Below are positions 1 to 9,421 of a stretch of 64,000 nucleotides of DNA, piece after piece; within the stretch, counting starts at the first letter, position 1; the number at the start of each line of letters is the position of its first letter. Below the pieces are notes generated by a model, which had not been told where the DNA came from, searched no databases, and was given only the letters and a program-made list of their open reading frames with translations. A program made the translations under genes and the position numbers. The DNA comes from Flavobacterium sp. HBTb2-11-1 (lineage in GTDB: Bacteria; Bacteroidota; Bacteroidia; Flavobacteriales; Flavobacteriaceae), in NCBI RefSeq assembly GCF_009826975.1, contig NZ_WUMO01000001.1:496001-560000 (forward strand), written 5' to 3'.

Positions 1-76
1 TGATTTTTTTGTTTTGAGGTTTAAAGTTGAAGGTTTCAAGTTTTGCAAACTGAAAACTGCGACTGAAAACTAATTA

Positions 77-823
77 TTAGATTACTTTCGCTTCGTTGTG
101 TAATAAATTGATTAACTCATCTAAATTATCTGCAGAAACTAATTTCACTGCTGATTTTGGAGCTGGTTTTTCAAATTTCACCGCTTTTGTATTTACAGCT
201 GCATCAACTGGCTCAAGAATAGTAAGTGCTTTTGTTCTTGCAGTCATAATTCCTCTCATGTTCGGGATACGTAAATCTTTCTCTTCAACAAGACCTTTTT
301 GACCTCCAATAATTAAAGGAAGAGTAGTGCTCACGGTTTCTTTTCCGCCGTCGATTTCACGAACCGCTTTTACATTGTTTCCGTCAACAGTTAAAGCTGT
401 ACAAGAGTTTAGGAAGTTGTATCCTAAGATTCCAGCAATCATTCCAGGGACCATTCCACCGTTATAATCTAAAGATTCTTTACCAGCAATTACAAGATCG
501 TAACCACCGTTTTTAATTACTTCTGCCAATTGTTTTGCTACGAAGAAACCATCTGTAGGATTTGCGTTAACGCGAATAGCTTCGTTTGCTCCAATAGCCA
601 ATGCTTTACGTAAAGTTGGTTCAGTATCAGGACCTCCGACATTTACAACCGTTACATTAGCACCTTGTTGTTCTTGAAACCATATAGCGCGTGTAAGACC
701 AAATTCGTCGTTAGGATTAATGACATATTGTACACCATTAGTGTCAAATTCTGAGTCACCGTTGGTAAAGTTAATTTTTGAAGTAGTATCAGGCACATGG
801 CTGATGCAAACTAGTATTTTCAT
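77..823 (-). CDS. etfB: Electron transfer flavoprotein subunit beta
   Basis: A 248-residue protein of normal length for the beta subunit of electron transfer flavoprotein, the soluble heterodimer that carries electrons from acyl-CoA dehydrogenases to the respiratory chain. The N-terminal MKILVCISHVPDT, the central 'VIAGKESLDYNGGMVPG' and the late segment VREIDGGKETVSTTLPL...GGQKGL fit the ETF-beta/FixA fold and its signature. The start follows a TAnnTTTG element. The 76 bases left of the stop codon are a spacer of AAGTTTCAAG-like words; the alpha subunit usually lies next to etfB and may begin beyond the window edge, which cannot be seen here. Confidence 0.95.
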   Translation of the reverse strand: MKILVCISHVPDTTSKINFTNGDSEFDTNGVQYVINPNDEFGLTRAIWFQEQQGANVTVVNVGGPDTEPTLRKALAIGANEAIRVNANPTDGFFVAKQLAEVIKNGGYDLVIAGKESLDYNGGMVPGMIAGILGYNFLNSCTALTVDGNNVKAVREIDGGKETVSTTLPLIIGGQKGLVEEKDLRIPNMRGIMTARTKALTILEPVDAAVNTKAVKFEKPAPKSAVKLVSADNLDELINLLHNEAKVI

Positions 824-856
824 AAGTATATATTTTGAATTTATAATATGCTTTTA

Positions 857-864
857 CAAATTTA
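857..864 (-). promoter_or_regulatory. Promoter -7 element of etfB
   Basis: Read on the minus strand this is TAAATTTG, an exact match to the Bacteroidetes TAnnTTTG box, about 34 bases before the start codon. No clear TTG -33 element is seen at the expected distance. Confidence 0.5.
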
Positions 865-1259
865 GAATTTAATTTGGAATAATTATACTATGCACGCATA
901 ATATTTTTTAAAACTATTACGATTTCGCAGATTGTTCAGTTTTGGATGATTTTCATCGGAATCTAAAAATAAAATAATATTCATTTTGTCTGATTGTTAG
1001 GAATTTTGCAATAACCGATAGCTGGAAAGCAAATTAAATTTGTCTGAGAAATACTAATTTTTGGTTTTTTACGTTAAGATGAATGAATTTTGAAGAAACA
1101 AGAATTAAACAAATAGATAGAAGTTTGTCTGAAAAATATTTTAGAAAGAATTAAGTGTTGATAATACGTTATTATATCGATTTCGTAATTATCACAATAA
1201 AGTTTAAAAAGTTAAAACCTGAGAACAGATAGAAGTTCATGCGATTTTAAATTCAATTT

Positions 1260-1292
1260 TTGCATTTAAGTTATTTAAAATATTTATTTTTG
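1260..1292 (+). promoter_or_regulatory. Promoter of the pyruvate dehydrogenase E1 beta gene
   Basis: TTG at 1260-1262 and TATTTTTG at 1285-1292, separated by 22 bases, fit the flavobacterial consensus. The start codon lies 32 bases further on. Confidence 0.6.
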
Positions 1293-1324
1293 CTCTTCAG
1301 AAAATTCAACATACAATATAAAAT

Positions 1325-2302
1325 ATGAGAACAATACAATTTAGAGAGGCCATTTGTGAAGCGATGAGCGAAGAAATGCGTCGCGATGAATCCATATATT
1401 TAATGGGAGAAGAGGTTGCAGAATACAATGGAGCATACAAAGCTTCAAAAGGAATGCTTGCTGAGTTTGGTGAAAAAAGAGTAATTGATACTCCAATTGC
1501 TGAGCTTGGATTTTCAGGAATTGCAGTAGGTTCTGCAATGAACGGAAACCGCCCTATTGTAGAATATATGACATTCAACTTCTGTTTAGTTGGTATTGAT
1601 CAAATTATAAATAACGCTGCTAAAATGCGTCAAATGACAGGAGGACAATTTAATGTGCCTATCGTTTTCCGCGGACCAACAGCTTCTGCTGGTCAATTAG
1701 GAGCTACTCACTCACAAGCTTTAGAAAACTGGTTTGCTAATACTCCAGGTCTTAAAGTTATTGTTCCTTCAACTCCTTACGATGCAAAAGGACTTTTAAA
1801 ATCTGCTATCCGTGATAACGATCCAGTTATTTTCATGGAATCTGAGCAAATGTACGGTGACAAAGGTGAAGTGCCAGACGGAGAATATACAATTCCAATT
1901 GGTGTTGCTGATGTTAAACGTGAAGGAACAGATGTAACTATTGTTTCTTTCGGAAAAATCATCAAAGAAGCTTTTATCGCTGCTGATGAATTAGCAAAAG
2001 AAGGAATCTCTTGTGAGATTATCGATTTAAGAACAGTTCGTCCAATGGATAAAGATGCGATCTTAAAATCGGTTAAGAAAACAAACCGTTTAGTAATTCT
2101 TGAAGAAGCTTGGCCAGTTGCCAGCCTTTCTTCTGAAATCTCTTATATCGTTCAAGAACAAGCATTCGACTTCCTTGATGCGCCAATTCAACGTATTACA
2201 ACTGCAGATACTCCTGCACCTTATTCTCCAGTATTGCTTAAAGACTGGTTGCCAAATGCAGGTGATGTAGTAAAAGCAGTTAAAAAAGTATTATACAAAT
2301 AA
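1325..2302 (+). CDS. pdhB: Pyruvate dehydrogenase E1 component subunit beta
   Basis: A 325-residue thiamine diphosphate-dependent E1 beta subunit, full length for the family. It pairs with an E1 alpha subunit to decarboxylate pyruvate (or another 2-oxo acid) in the dehydrogenase complex. The N-terminal pyrimidine-binding transketolase-like domain carries GEEVAEYNGAYKASKG and the RVIDTPIAE segment; the C-terminal transketolase domain follows from about residue 195 (DVTIVSFGKIIKEAF, DLRTVRPMD). No alpha subunit is adjacent, so the two are encoded apart, as often in this lineage. A hairpin terminator follows closely. A branched-chain 2-oxo-acid substrate cannot be excluded from sequence alone. 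Confidence 0.93.
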   Translation: MRTIQFREAICEAMSEEMRRDESIYLMGEEVAEYNGAYKASKGMLAEFGEKRVIDTPIAELGFSGIAVGSAMNGNRPIVEYMTFNFCLVGIDQIINNAAKMRQMTGGQFNVPIVFRGPTASAGQLGATHSQALENWFANTPGLKVIVPSTPYDAKGLLKSAIRDNDPVIFMESEQMYGDKGEVPDGEYTIPIGVADVKREGTDVTIVSFGKIIKEAFIAADELAKEGISCEIIDLRTVRPMDKDAILKSVKKTNRLVILEEAWPVASLSSEISYIVQEQAFDFLDAPIQRITTADTPAPYSPVLLKDWLPNAGDVVKAVKKVLYK

Positions 2303-2322
2303 TACAAATACAAAATACTCAT

Positions 2323-2363
2323 AAAACTTCATCAGACAGAATGGATTGGTGAAGTTTTTTTTT
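2323..2363 (+). terminator. Rho-independent terminator after pdhB
   Basis: AAAACTTCA at 2323-2331 pairs with TGAAGTTTT at 2350-2358, and the stem runs into a run of T. The next gene starts only a few bases later. Confidence 0.65.
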
Positions 2364-2371
2364 ACTTTATA

Positions 2372-4873
2372 ATGAACAAATTAACTCTACTTCTCTTATA
2401 TATTGTATTTGCATTTGCGAATGTTGTTACTGCACAAACTAAGGTGAGTGGAGTTGTTTTGGACAAATCCAACCAGCCAATACCTTTTGCTAATGTAGTT
2501 TTTAAAGGTTCTAATATTGGAATCGTTTCTAATGAAGACGGCCGTTTTTATTTAGAATCGCCAAATACTTATACCGCACTTATAGTTACTTCCGCAGGAT
2601 TTTCGGATAAAGAAGTTCCTTTAGAAAAAGCAGTCAATTACAATTTTAAAATTGTTTTGGGCGAAGCCGAAGCATTGAATGAAGTTGTAATTTATACTGG
2701 GAAAACTTCCAAAAAAAATAATCCGGCATTGGATATTTTGAGAAAAATATGGGAAAGAAAACGTAAAAACGGATTATACCTATTTAATCAATATCAAATG
2801 CAGAAGTATGAAAAAGTCGAATTTGACATGAATACTATTGATAGTGCATTCATGAAAAATAAGCTTTTTAAAGGAATGGAGTTTATCTTTAATCACGTTG
2901 ATACTTCTGACGTTACAGGGAAAACCTATTTGCCGATCTTCATCAACGAATCGGTTTATGATGTTTATGGAGATAATAAATTAAAGAAAGTAAAAGAAAA
3001 TCTTACGGGAAATAAAATGTCTGGTTTTAACGGAAATCAGCAGATTTTATCTTTTGTAAAAGACCTTTATTCTGATTACAATATTTACGACAACCACTTA
3101 AAGTTTTTTGATAAAAGTTTTACAAGTCCGCTATCAAGAACAGGAATCGATGTTTATAATTACGTTTTAAAAGACAGTGCTTATATCGATAAAAAATGGT
3201 GTTATAATATTGTTTTTTACCCAAGACGTAAAAATGAATTGACGTTTAAAGGAGATTTTTGGGTAAATGATACCACTTTTGCCATCAAAAAAATTAATAT
3301 GGGTGTAACTAAAAGTGCCAATATTAACTGGGTAAAAGATATTTACATAGAGCAGGAATTTGAAGTAGAAAATGATTCCGTTTTCCTTTTGACACGTGAT
3401 TATATGATGTCTGATTTTGCTTTAAACAAAAAAGAAAAATCAAAAGGAGTTTATGGTAAAAGAACAACTTTATACCGAAATCATAAATTCAACATTCAAA
3501 AACCTGAGAAATTTTATAAAGAAGAAGTTAATTTTATAGACAATGCCGTTTACGAACGGCCGCCCGAATTCTGGGAGGAAAATCGTTTTGAAAAATTAAA
3601 TAAAGACGAACAGGGAATTTATAAAATGCTTGACACACTGCAAACCGTCAAGCGATTTAAGCAGCTGTATAATCTTGTCTCCATTTTAGGAAGCGGTTAC
3701 ATCGAATTTAAGAATTTTGATTACGGACCTATATTTTCAACCTTCGGATATAATGAAGTCGAAGGTATAAGATTGAGAGTGGGTGGAAGAACCTATTTCG
3801 GTCCAAACGATCCTTGGCGTATTCAAGCTTACACGGCTTACGGATTTGATGATAATAAATTCAAATACGGCGTTTCTGGAAAATGGATGCTTGATAAGAA
3901 AAACCGATTAATTATCTCTGGAGGAAATAGGCGTGACATTGAGCAGATTGGTGCTAGTTTAACTACTACAAACGACGTTCTAGGACGAAGTTTTGCGTCT
4001 TCAGCTTTGTTTACCACGGGGAGCAATGGGAAACTGACCAATATTAATCTAAGCAACATTTCTATTGAAATGGAGCCTAAAAAGAATTTTATTGTCTCGG
4101 CGGGACTCTCGTATCGAACATTAGAATCAGCTTCCAAAACATTTAGTTTAGATTATTATACTACTTTGCCAACTCCTGAAAATCCTGCGGGTGTTGTCGA
4201 GAGTATGGTGAAACAATCAGAAGCCAATATTCAGTTTGAGTTTATGCCAAACAGAAAAACGATTGGTTATGGGGTAGAAAGAGATTTAGTGGATAGTCCG
4301 TACAGTCATTTCTTTGTCAATTTCAGTTATGGATTGAAAGGTGTTTTTGACAGTGATTTTGCTTACGAAAAAATTCAGGTTTTCTACAGACAGCCCATTA
4401 TTATTGGACCTTTAGGAAGAACAAATATTACAGTTGAAACAGGAAAAACATTCGGAACAATTCCGTTAGGTTTAATGAGTGTAATTCCGGGTAACCAGAC
4501 TTATTTTACGATTGAGAATACATTTAGTAACTTAAATTTCTACGAGTTCGTTACAGATCAATATACAACCCTACAGTGGAATCATGATTTTGGAGGTAGA
4601 TTATTTGCTAGAATTCCATTCATGAGAAAGCTGAACTGGAGAGAATTTATAGGAATTAGAGCGGTTCATGGAACTATTTCTGATGCCAACCGCGCTATTA
4701 ATGCTTCGGGATTGCCATATAATGCTCCTGAAAAAGTATACTGGGAGTATAATGCAGGAATTGGAAATATCTTTAAAGTTTTCCGTCTTGATTTCTCTTG
4801 GAGAGGAAATTACCTAGATATGCCAGATGCACATAAATTTGCAATAAAAGGATCATTTGGATTCTATTTCTAG
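2372..4873 (+). CDS. DUF5686 family outer-membrane protein with carboxypeptidase-like domain
   Basis: An 833-residue exported protein. Residues 1-21 form a signal peptide ending in TAQ. Residues about 24-105 are a CarboxypepD_reg-like beta-sandwich (KVSGVVLDKSNQPIPFANVV, NEDGRFYLE), common at the N terminus of Bacteroidetes outer-membrane proteins. The rest matches the DUF5686 layout: a long soluble part, then a C-terminal region of alternating beta strands ending in an aromatic residue (GSFGFYF), as in outer-membrane barrels. No TonB plug domain is visible. The function of the family is not established; an outer-membrane assembly or transport role would be inference. Confidence 0.85.
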   Translation: MNKLTLLLLYIVFAFANVVTAQTKVSGVVLDKSNQPIPFANVVFKGSNIGIVSNEDGRFYLESPNTYTALIVTSAGFSDKEVPLEKAVNYNFKIVLGEAEALNEVVIYTGKTSKKNNPALDILRKIWERKRKNGLYLFNQYQMQKYEKVEFDMNTIDSAFMKNKLFKGMEFIFNHVDTSDVTGKTYLPIFINESVYDVYGDNKLKKVKENLTGNKMSGFNGNQQILSFVKDLYSDYNIYDNHLKFFDKSFTSPLSRTGIDVYNYVLKDSAYIDKKWCYNIVFYPRRKNELTFKGDFWVNDTTFAIKKINMGVTKSANINWVKDIYIEQEFEVENDSVFLLTRDYMMSDFALNKKEKSKGVYGKRTTLYRNHKFNIQKPEKFYKEEVNFIDNAVYERPPEFWEENRFEKLNKDEQGIYKMLDTLQTVKRFKQLYNLVSILGSGYIEFKNFDYGPIFSTFGYNEVEGIRLRVGGRTYFGPNDPWRIQAYTAYGFDDNKFKYGVSGKWMLDKKNRLIISGGNRRDIEQIGASLTTTNDVLGRSFASSALFTTGSNGKLTNINLSNISIEMEPKKNFIVSAGLSYRTLESASKTFSLDYYTTLPTPENPAGVVESMVKQSEANIQFEFMPNRKTIGYGVERDLVDSPYSHFFVNFSYGLKGVFDSDFAYEKIQVFYRQPIIIGPLGRTNITVETGKTFGTIPLGLMSVIPGNQTYFTIENTFSNLNFYEFVTDQYTTLQWNHDFGGRLFARIPFMRKLNWREFIGIRAVHGTISDANRAINASGLPYNAPEKVYWEYNAGIGNIFKVFRLDFSWRGNYLDMPDAHKFAIKGSFGFYF

Positions 4874-4879
4874 TTTTAA

Positions 4880-5046
4880 AAGTTGCAAAGGCTCAAAGTT
4901 ACAAAGTCGCAAAGGTTTTAAATCTTTGCGATTTTTTTTGTTTCTAGCTTTTGATAATCATTGAGATTCCAGATCAGATTTTTATCTGCTTAATCTGCAA
5001 AATCTGCGAGAGATAAAAAAACTTAGCGACTTGGCGACTTTGCGAG
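4880..5046. repeat. Spacer built of degenerate repeated words
   Basis: Contains GTTGCAAAGGCTCAAAGTT, AAAGTCGCAAAGG, a run of TCTGCxxAATCTGC words and CTTAGCGACTTGGCGACTT. Similar words recur in many intergenic spacers of this window, usually just before a start codon. No coding frame is present. Confidence 0.6.
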
Positions 5047-5072
5047 AACTAACTCCATTTTTCTTAAATTTG
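5039..5072 (+). promoter_or_regulatory. Candidate promoter of the DNA glycosylase gene
   Basis: TTTG at 5039-5042 and TAAATTTG at 5065-5072 are 22 bases apart. The start codon is 24 bases downstream of the -7 element. Confidence 0.45.
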
Positions 5073-5095
5073 ATTTACTTTCGAAAACTATAACC

Positions 5096-5695
5096 ATGCA
5101 AGAAGCCATCGATTTTCTAACCAACAAAAATCCAATATTTCTAGAAATCATTGAGAAATACGGATTGCCTCCAATTCCAAGACGTCCGCCTGGGTTTGAA
5201 ACTTTGGTTTTATTAATACTCGAGCAGCAGGTTTCTATAGATTCGGCGAAAGCCACATTTTTAAAAATTAAAGCTTATAAAACTTGTAATCCTGAAAACA
5301 TGGCTATTCTTTCTGATGAAGAATTTAGAAGTCTTGGAGTAAGCCGTCAGAAAACAAAATACATTAAGATTTTAGCGGAAGCGGTTTTAAACAAAGAATT
5401 GGATATTGAAAGTTTAGCTTCAAAATCTGCCAAACAAGTTCGCGAAGAGCTTATTAAATTAAAAGGAATTGGGAATTGGACAATAGATATTTATTTAATG
5501 TTCTGTCTTGAAGAACCCGATTTAATTCCATTAGGCGATATAGCTGTCATAAATACAATCAAAGAATTGCTGAATATTCATGACAAACAAGAAATGGAAA
5601 TTCATGCAGAACAATGGAGTCCGTATCGATCTTACGCAACTTATCTGCTCTGGCATTATTACTTAAAAAAAAGAAATAGAACAATTAGCTATTAA
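5096..5695 (+). CDS. DNA-3-methyladenine glycosylase II-like (AlkA/HhH-GPD)
   Basis: A 199-residue base-excision repair glycosylase of the HhH-GPD superfamily, expected to release alkylated purines. The helix-hairpin-helix motif is visible as LIKLKGIGNWTIDIYL, followed by the conserved acidic segment PLGDIAV, whose Asp is the expected catalytic residue. QQVSIDSAKA matches the AlkA-type N-terminal helical core. It lacks the AlkA N-terminal beta domain, so it is a short form. It appears to be a single gene with its own promoter. Confidence 0.87.
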   Translation: MQEAIDFLTNKNPIFLEIIEKYGLPPIPRRPPGFETLVLLILEQQVSIDSAKATFLKIKAYKTCNPENMAILSDEEFRSLGVSRQKTKYIKILAEAVLNKELDIESLASKSAKQVREELIKLKGIGNWTIDIYLMFCLEEPDLIPLGDIAVINTIKELLNIHDKQEMEIHAEQWSPYRSYATYLLWHYYLKKRNRTISY

Positions 5696-5743
5696 ATGCT
5701 TGTTTTTTAAACTCTAATGAAGATAATTTAACCTTGTTTTTTA

Positions 5744-5773
5744 TTGTAAAACTAGATTCTTTAGTTATTTTTG
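5744..5773 (+). promoter_or_regulatory. Promoter of inorganic pyrophosphatase
   Basis: TTG at 5744-5746 and TATTTTTG at 5766-5773 with 19 bases between them, a close fit to the Bacteroidetes consensus. Confidence 0.7.
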
Positions 5774-5806
5774 CAACCGAAATTATAGAAACAATAAAAA
5801 ACAAAA

Positions 5807-6337
5807 ATGACCGCAGACAAATTAACGACTTTCGATGTATTGATCGAAATACCAAGAGGAAGCAGAAATAAATATGAGTACGATTTTGAAATTAAAAGAA
5901 TGCGTTTCGACAGAATGTTATTCTCTTCTATGATGTACCCAGCAGATTACGGATTTATTCCAGAAACTTTAGCTTTAGATGGTGATCCTCTTGATGTATT
6001 AGTTTTGGTAAACGAACCAACTTTCCCTGGATGTGTAATGGAGGTTAAACCAATTGGTGTTTTCCACATGGCAGATGACAAAGGACCAGACGAAAAAATT
6101 ATTTGTGTACCAGTTTCAGATCCAATCTGGAATTCATTAAACGATCTTTCTGATATTAATCCACACTTATTAAAAGAAATCGAGCACTTTTTCCAAGTTT
6201 ACAAAGATCTTGAAAACAAAAAAGTAGATGTTGAAGGATGGGGAGACGTAAAAGAAGCTTACGACATCATCGCAGAGTGCACAAAACGTTTTGATGACAT
6301 TGAAAATAAACCGGCTGGATTATTTAGCATTAAATAA
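5807..6337 (+). CDS. ppa: Inorganic pyrophosphatase (family I, soluble)
   Basis: A 176-residue cytosolic enzyme that hydrolyses pyrophosphate from biosynthetic reactions to phosphate. The family I signature DGDPLDVLV supplies the metal-binding aspartates, and EIPRGSRNKYEYD and MMYPADYGFIPET are typical. Length is normal. It is followed by a strong terminator and then by the gene for the membrane-bound pyrophosphatase, so both cellular routes for PPi removal lie side by side but are probably transcribed separately. Confidence 0.96.
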   Translation: MTADKLTTFDVLIEIPRGSRNKYEYDFEIKRMRFDRMLFSSMMYPADYGFIPETLALDGDPLDVLVLVNEPTFPGCVMEVKPIGVFHMADDKGPDEKIICVPVSDPIWNSLNDLSDINPHLLKEIEHFFQVYKDLENKKVDVEGWGDVKEAYDIIAECTKRFDDIENKPAGLFSIK

Positions 6338-6357
6338 TTTTAACCTTATTCTATTAT

Positions 6358-6396
6358 AAAAAAAGCAATACTGCCGTCAGGAGTATTGCTTTTTTG
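6358..6396 (+). terminator. Rho-independent terminator after ppa
   Basis: AGCAATACT at 6364-6372 pairs with AGTATTGCT at 6382-6390, preceded by A residues and followed by a run of T. Confidence 0.85.
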
Positions 6397-6449
6397 TTTA
6401 AATTCGTTCAGTTAGATTGTTGACTATTAACCAAAACCAATAAAATATT

Positions 6450-8993
6450 ATGAATGCATTTATGATTTACCTGCCAATTATAATGGCAGTTTTAGGATTA
6501 CTTTTCATGGGAATAAAAAGGACTTGGGTTTTAAAACAAGACGCTGGAGACGGTAAGATGAAAGAGATTTCAGATTACATCTACGAAGGAGCCTTAGCCT
6601 TCTTAAAAGCCGAATACAAACTATTAAGCATCTTTGTAATCATTGCCAGTTTAGCTTTGGCAGGAATTACTTTTATTCCGGGAGTAAAAACACATTTGTT
6701 AATCGTAATAGCATTTATTTTTGGTGCATTTTTCTCTGCTTTAGCAGGAAATATGGGAATGAAAATAGCAACCAAAACAAACGTTAGAACTACTCAGGCA
6801 GCTCGTACGAGTCTTCCGCAAGCATTAAAAGTTTCTTTTGGCGGAGGAACTGTAATGGGGTTAGGTGTAGCGGGTTTAGCTGTTTTAGGTTTAACATCCT
6901 TTTTTATCATTTTCTTTCATTTGTTTTCTGGAGGAGTTTGGAAAGACACCGATACTATGACGGTTGTTCTAGAAACTCTTGCAGGATTTTCACTTGGAGC
7001 AGAATCTATTGCTTTATTTGCCAGAGTTGGTGGGGGAATCTACACAAAAGCGGCCGATGTTGGAGCCGATTTAGTGGGTAAAGTTGAAGCGGGAATTCCG
7101 GAAGATGATCCTCGTAACCCAGCAACAATTGCAGATAATGTGGGAGATAACGTAGGTGACGTTGCAGGTATGGGAGCCGATTTATTTGGATCTTATGTTG
7201 CCACTGTTCTAGCGGCAATGGTTCTAGGAAACTATGTGATAAAAGATATGGGCGGAAGCATTAATGATGCTTTCGGCGGAATTGGACCAATTTTGCTTCC
7301 AATGGCAATTGCCGGTTTCGGAATTTTATTTTCAATTATCGGAACAACATTAGTAAAAATATCAGATGATAATGCTAAAGAAGCACAAGTGCAGAAAGCA
7401 TTAAATATAGGAAACTGGGTTTCTATCGTTTTAACAGCTTTAGCTTGCTTCTTTTTGGTACAGCACATGTTGCCAGAAACTATGCAAATGACCTTCTTTG
7501 GAGAAGGTTCTAAAGCTATTTCGTCAATGCGTGTTTTCTACGCCACTTTAGTTGGATTAGTAGTTGGCGGAGCTATTTCATCAGTAACAGAATATTATAC
7601 AGGATTAGGAACAAAACCAGTATTGGCTATAGTTCAAAAATCATCTACAGGTGCAGGGACAAACGTAATTGCAGGTTTGGCAACGGGAATGATTTCTACT
7701 TTTCCAACCGTATTATTGTTTGCAATCGCAATTTGGATTTCGTATGTTCTAGCTGGATTTTATGGAGTTGCCTTAGCTGCTTCAGCAATGATGGCTACAA
7801 CTGCTATGCAATTGGCAATCGATGCTTTCGGACCAATTTCTGACAACGCTGGTGGAATCGCTGAAATGAGCGAATTGCCAAAAGAAGTTCGTACTAGAAC
7901 CGATATTTTAGATTCAGTTGGAAATACAACAGCAGCAACAGGAAAAGGATTTGCTATTGCTTCTGCGGCCTTAACTTCATTGGCCTTATTTGCAGCTTAT
8001 GTAACCTTTACAGGAATCGACGGAATTAATATCTTTAAAGCACCAGTTTTAGCGATGTTATTTGTCGGTGGAATGATTCCGGTAGTTTTCTCAGCTTTAG
8101 CAATGAATTCTGTTGGAAAAGCAGCAATGGATATGGTGTACGAAGTTCGTCGCCAGTTTAAAGAAATTGCTGGAATTATGGAAGGGACAGGAAAGCCAGA
8201 ATACGGAAAATGTGTTGAAATTTCTACAAAAGCCGCTTTACGTGAGATGATGCTTCCTGGAGTTTTAACGATTGGTTTTCCGATTGCAATTGTTCTAATT
8301 GGAAAATTAGTTTATTCAGATAACAATCAATTAATTGCTGAAATGTTAGGAGGATATATGGCTGGAGTTACCGTTTCTGGAGTACTTTGGGCTGTTTTCC
8401 AAAACAATGCCGGTGGCGCTTGGGATAATGCTAAAAAATCTTTTGAGGCAGGAGTTATGATTAATGGAGAAATGACATACAAAGGTTCTGATGCGCACAA
8501 AGCTGCTGTAACTGGAGATACTGTTGGAGATCCGTTTAAAGATACTTCCGGGCCTTCAATGAACATTTTAATCAAATTAACTTGCTTGATTGGATTGGTA
8601 ATTGCTCCAATTTTGGGTGAAGGCCATGCTCCGTCAGATATTGCTGGAAAAGCTTCTTGTTGCGCTAAAACAGAGATGCATGCGGGAATGTCAAAATGCG
8701 GTGATATGTCTGGAATGACAAAAGAAGAATGTATTAAAATGTGTAAAGAAAAAGGCTGTTCTGAAGAAGAAACTGCTAAATGTCTGGCTCATTTTGATGC
8801 AGCTGGAAAATATCAAAAAACTGACTGCTTTGATACAAGCAAATATGATAAAAAATCAGTTCGTGTTGAGGTTAAAAATATCAACGGAAAAACAACAGGA
8901 ACTGTTACTAAAACTGAAAATGGAAAAACTACAACAGAAGTTTTTGAAGGAACTGAAGAAGAAGTTTTAGCAAAAGTTGAAGCTGCGAAATAA
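6450..8993 (+). CDS. hppA: Membrane-bound ion-translocating pyrophosphatase with Cys-rich C-terminal tail
   Basis: An 847-residue polytopic H+- or Na+-pumping pyrophosphatase that uses PPi hydrolysis to energise the membrane. The core carries the hallmark KAADVGADLVGKVEAGIPED and DNVGDNVGDVAGMGADLFG segments. In the motif NTTAATGKGFAIASAAL, the residues at about 495 and 498 are Ala and Gly, as in the K+-dependent subfamily (Lys/Thr in K+-independent enzymes). The last membrane segment ends near residue 720. A tail of about 125 residues follows, with eight cysteines (ASCC, SKC, EEC, KMC, KGC, AKC, TDC) and a charged VEVKNINGKTTG part. Canonical enzymes end soon after the last helix, so the tail is unusual. 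By analogy with solved homologues it would face the periplasm. Pumped ion not determined. Confidence 0.95.
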   Translation: MNAFMIYLPIIMAVLGLLFMGIKRTWVLKQDAGDGKMKEISDYIYEGALAFLKAEYKLLSIFVIIASLALAGITFIPGVKTHLLIVIAFIFGAFFSALAGNMGMKIATKTNVRTTQAARTSLPQALKVSFGGGTVMGLGVAGLAVLGLTSFFIIFFHLFSGGVWKDTDTMTVVLETLAGFSLGAESIALFARVGGGIYTKAADVGADLVGKVEAGIPEDDPRNPATIADNVGDNVGDVAGMGADLFGSYVATVLAAMVLGNYVIKDMGGSINDAFGGIGPILLPMAIAGFGILFSIIGTTLVKISDDNAKEAQVQKALNIGNWVSIVLTALACFFLVQHMLPETMQMTFFGEGSKAISSMRVFYATLVGLVVGGAISSVTEYYTGLGTKPVLAIVQKSSTGAGTNVIAGLATGMISTFPTVLLFAIAIWISYVLAGFYGVALAASAMMATTAMQLAIDAFGPISDNAGGIAEMSELPKEVRTRTDILDSVGNTTAATGKGFAIASAALTSLALFAAYVTFTGIDGINIFKAPVLAMLFVGGMIPVVFSALAMNSVGKAAMDMVYEVRRQFKEIAGIMEGTGKPEYGKCVEISTKAALREMMLPGVLTIGFPIAIVLIGKLVYSDNNQLIAEMLGGYMAGVTVSGVLWAVFQNNAGGAWDNAKKSFEAGVMINGEMTYKGSDAHKAAVTGDTVGDPFKDTSGPSMNILIKLTCLIGLVIAPILGEGHAPSDIAGKASCCAKTEMHAGMSKCGDMSGMTKEECIKMCKEKGCSEEETAKCLAHFDAAGKYQKTDCFDTSKYDKKSVRVEVKNINGKTTGTVTKTENGKTTTEVFEGTEEEVLAKVEAAK

Positions 8994-9021
8994 AAACTTT
9001 GTCAAATTTTTTTAAAAATAG

Positions 9022-9049
9022 AAAATGCCTCTAAATTTAGAGGCATTTT
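9022..9049. terminator. Bidirectional terminator between hppA and higA
   Basis: A perfect palindrome, 14 bases per arm (AAAATGCCTCTAAA and its complement), with A runs on one side and T runs on the other, placed between convergent genes. Confidence 0.85.
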
Positions 9050-9418
9050 TTATTGATTTAAAGCATATTCTTTAATCAACGTTGAAGCTGGAATATGAAG
9101 AGCTTTGTTTAAAACTCTTATTTGTTTTATTGTTAATGCTCTTTTGCGATTAAACAATTCAGATACTCTTGAGCGGCTATTCAAAATAATTCCTAAGTCG
9201 GCATCACTTAATCCATTTTGTTCCATCATAAACTTAATGGCCTCAATAGGATCGGGTTCTGGAATAGGGTAATGAATTTGTTCGTATTTTTCTATTAGTG
9301 TTACCAGAATATCCAACTCATCTCCTTCAGCAGTATCTGGTTTGGCATCAAAAAGAAGATTAACTCTTTCTAATGCTAAACTATAGTCATGTTCTGTTTT
9401 TATTGGTTTTATATTCAT
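9050..9418 (-). CDS. higA: HigA-type antitoxin / HTH regulator
   Basis: A 122-residue protein with a C-terminal helix-turn-helix: DPIEAIKFMMEQNGLSDAD, then LGIILNSRSRVSELFNRKRAL, the pattern of the HigA antitoxin. The N-terminal half (about residues 1-65) is acidic and helical and probably binds the toxin. It starts three bases after the HigB stop codon, giving the toxin-first gene order typical of higBA. HigA proteins neutralise HigB and repress their own operon. The operon ends at the perfect palindrome shared with hppA. Confidence 0.88.
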   Translation of the reverse strand: MNIKPIKTEHDYSLALERVNLLFDAKPDTAEGDELDILVTLIEKYEQIHYPIPEPDPIEAIKFMMEQNGLSDADLGIILNSRSRVSELFNRKRALTIKQIRVLNKALHIPASTLIKEYALNQ

Positions 9419-9421
9419 AGT

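Larger units (their letters stand above)
824..1324. other. Gene-free divergent spacer between etfB and pdhB
   Basis: About 500 bases between divergent genes. Apart from the two promoters described, I see no coding frame, hairpin terminator or recognisable RNA. The motif TTTGTCTGA occurs three times (near 985, 1039 and 1122) with no evident meaning. Confidence 0.6.
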
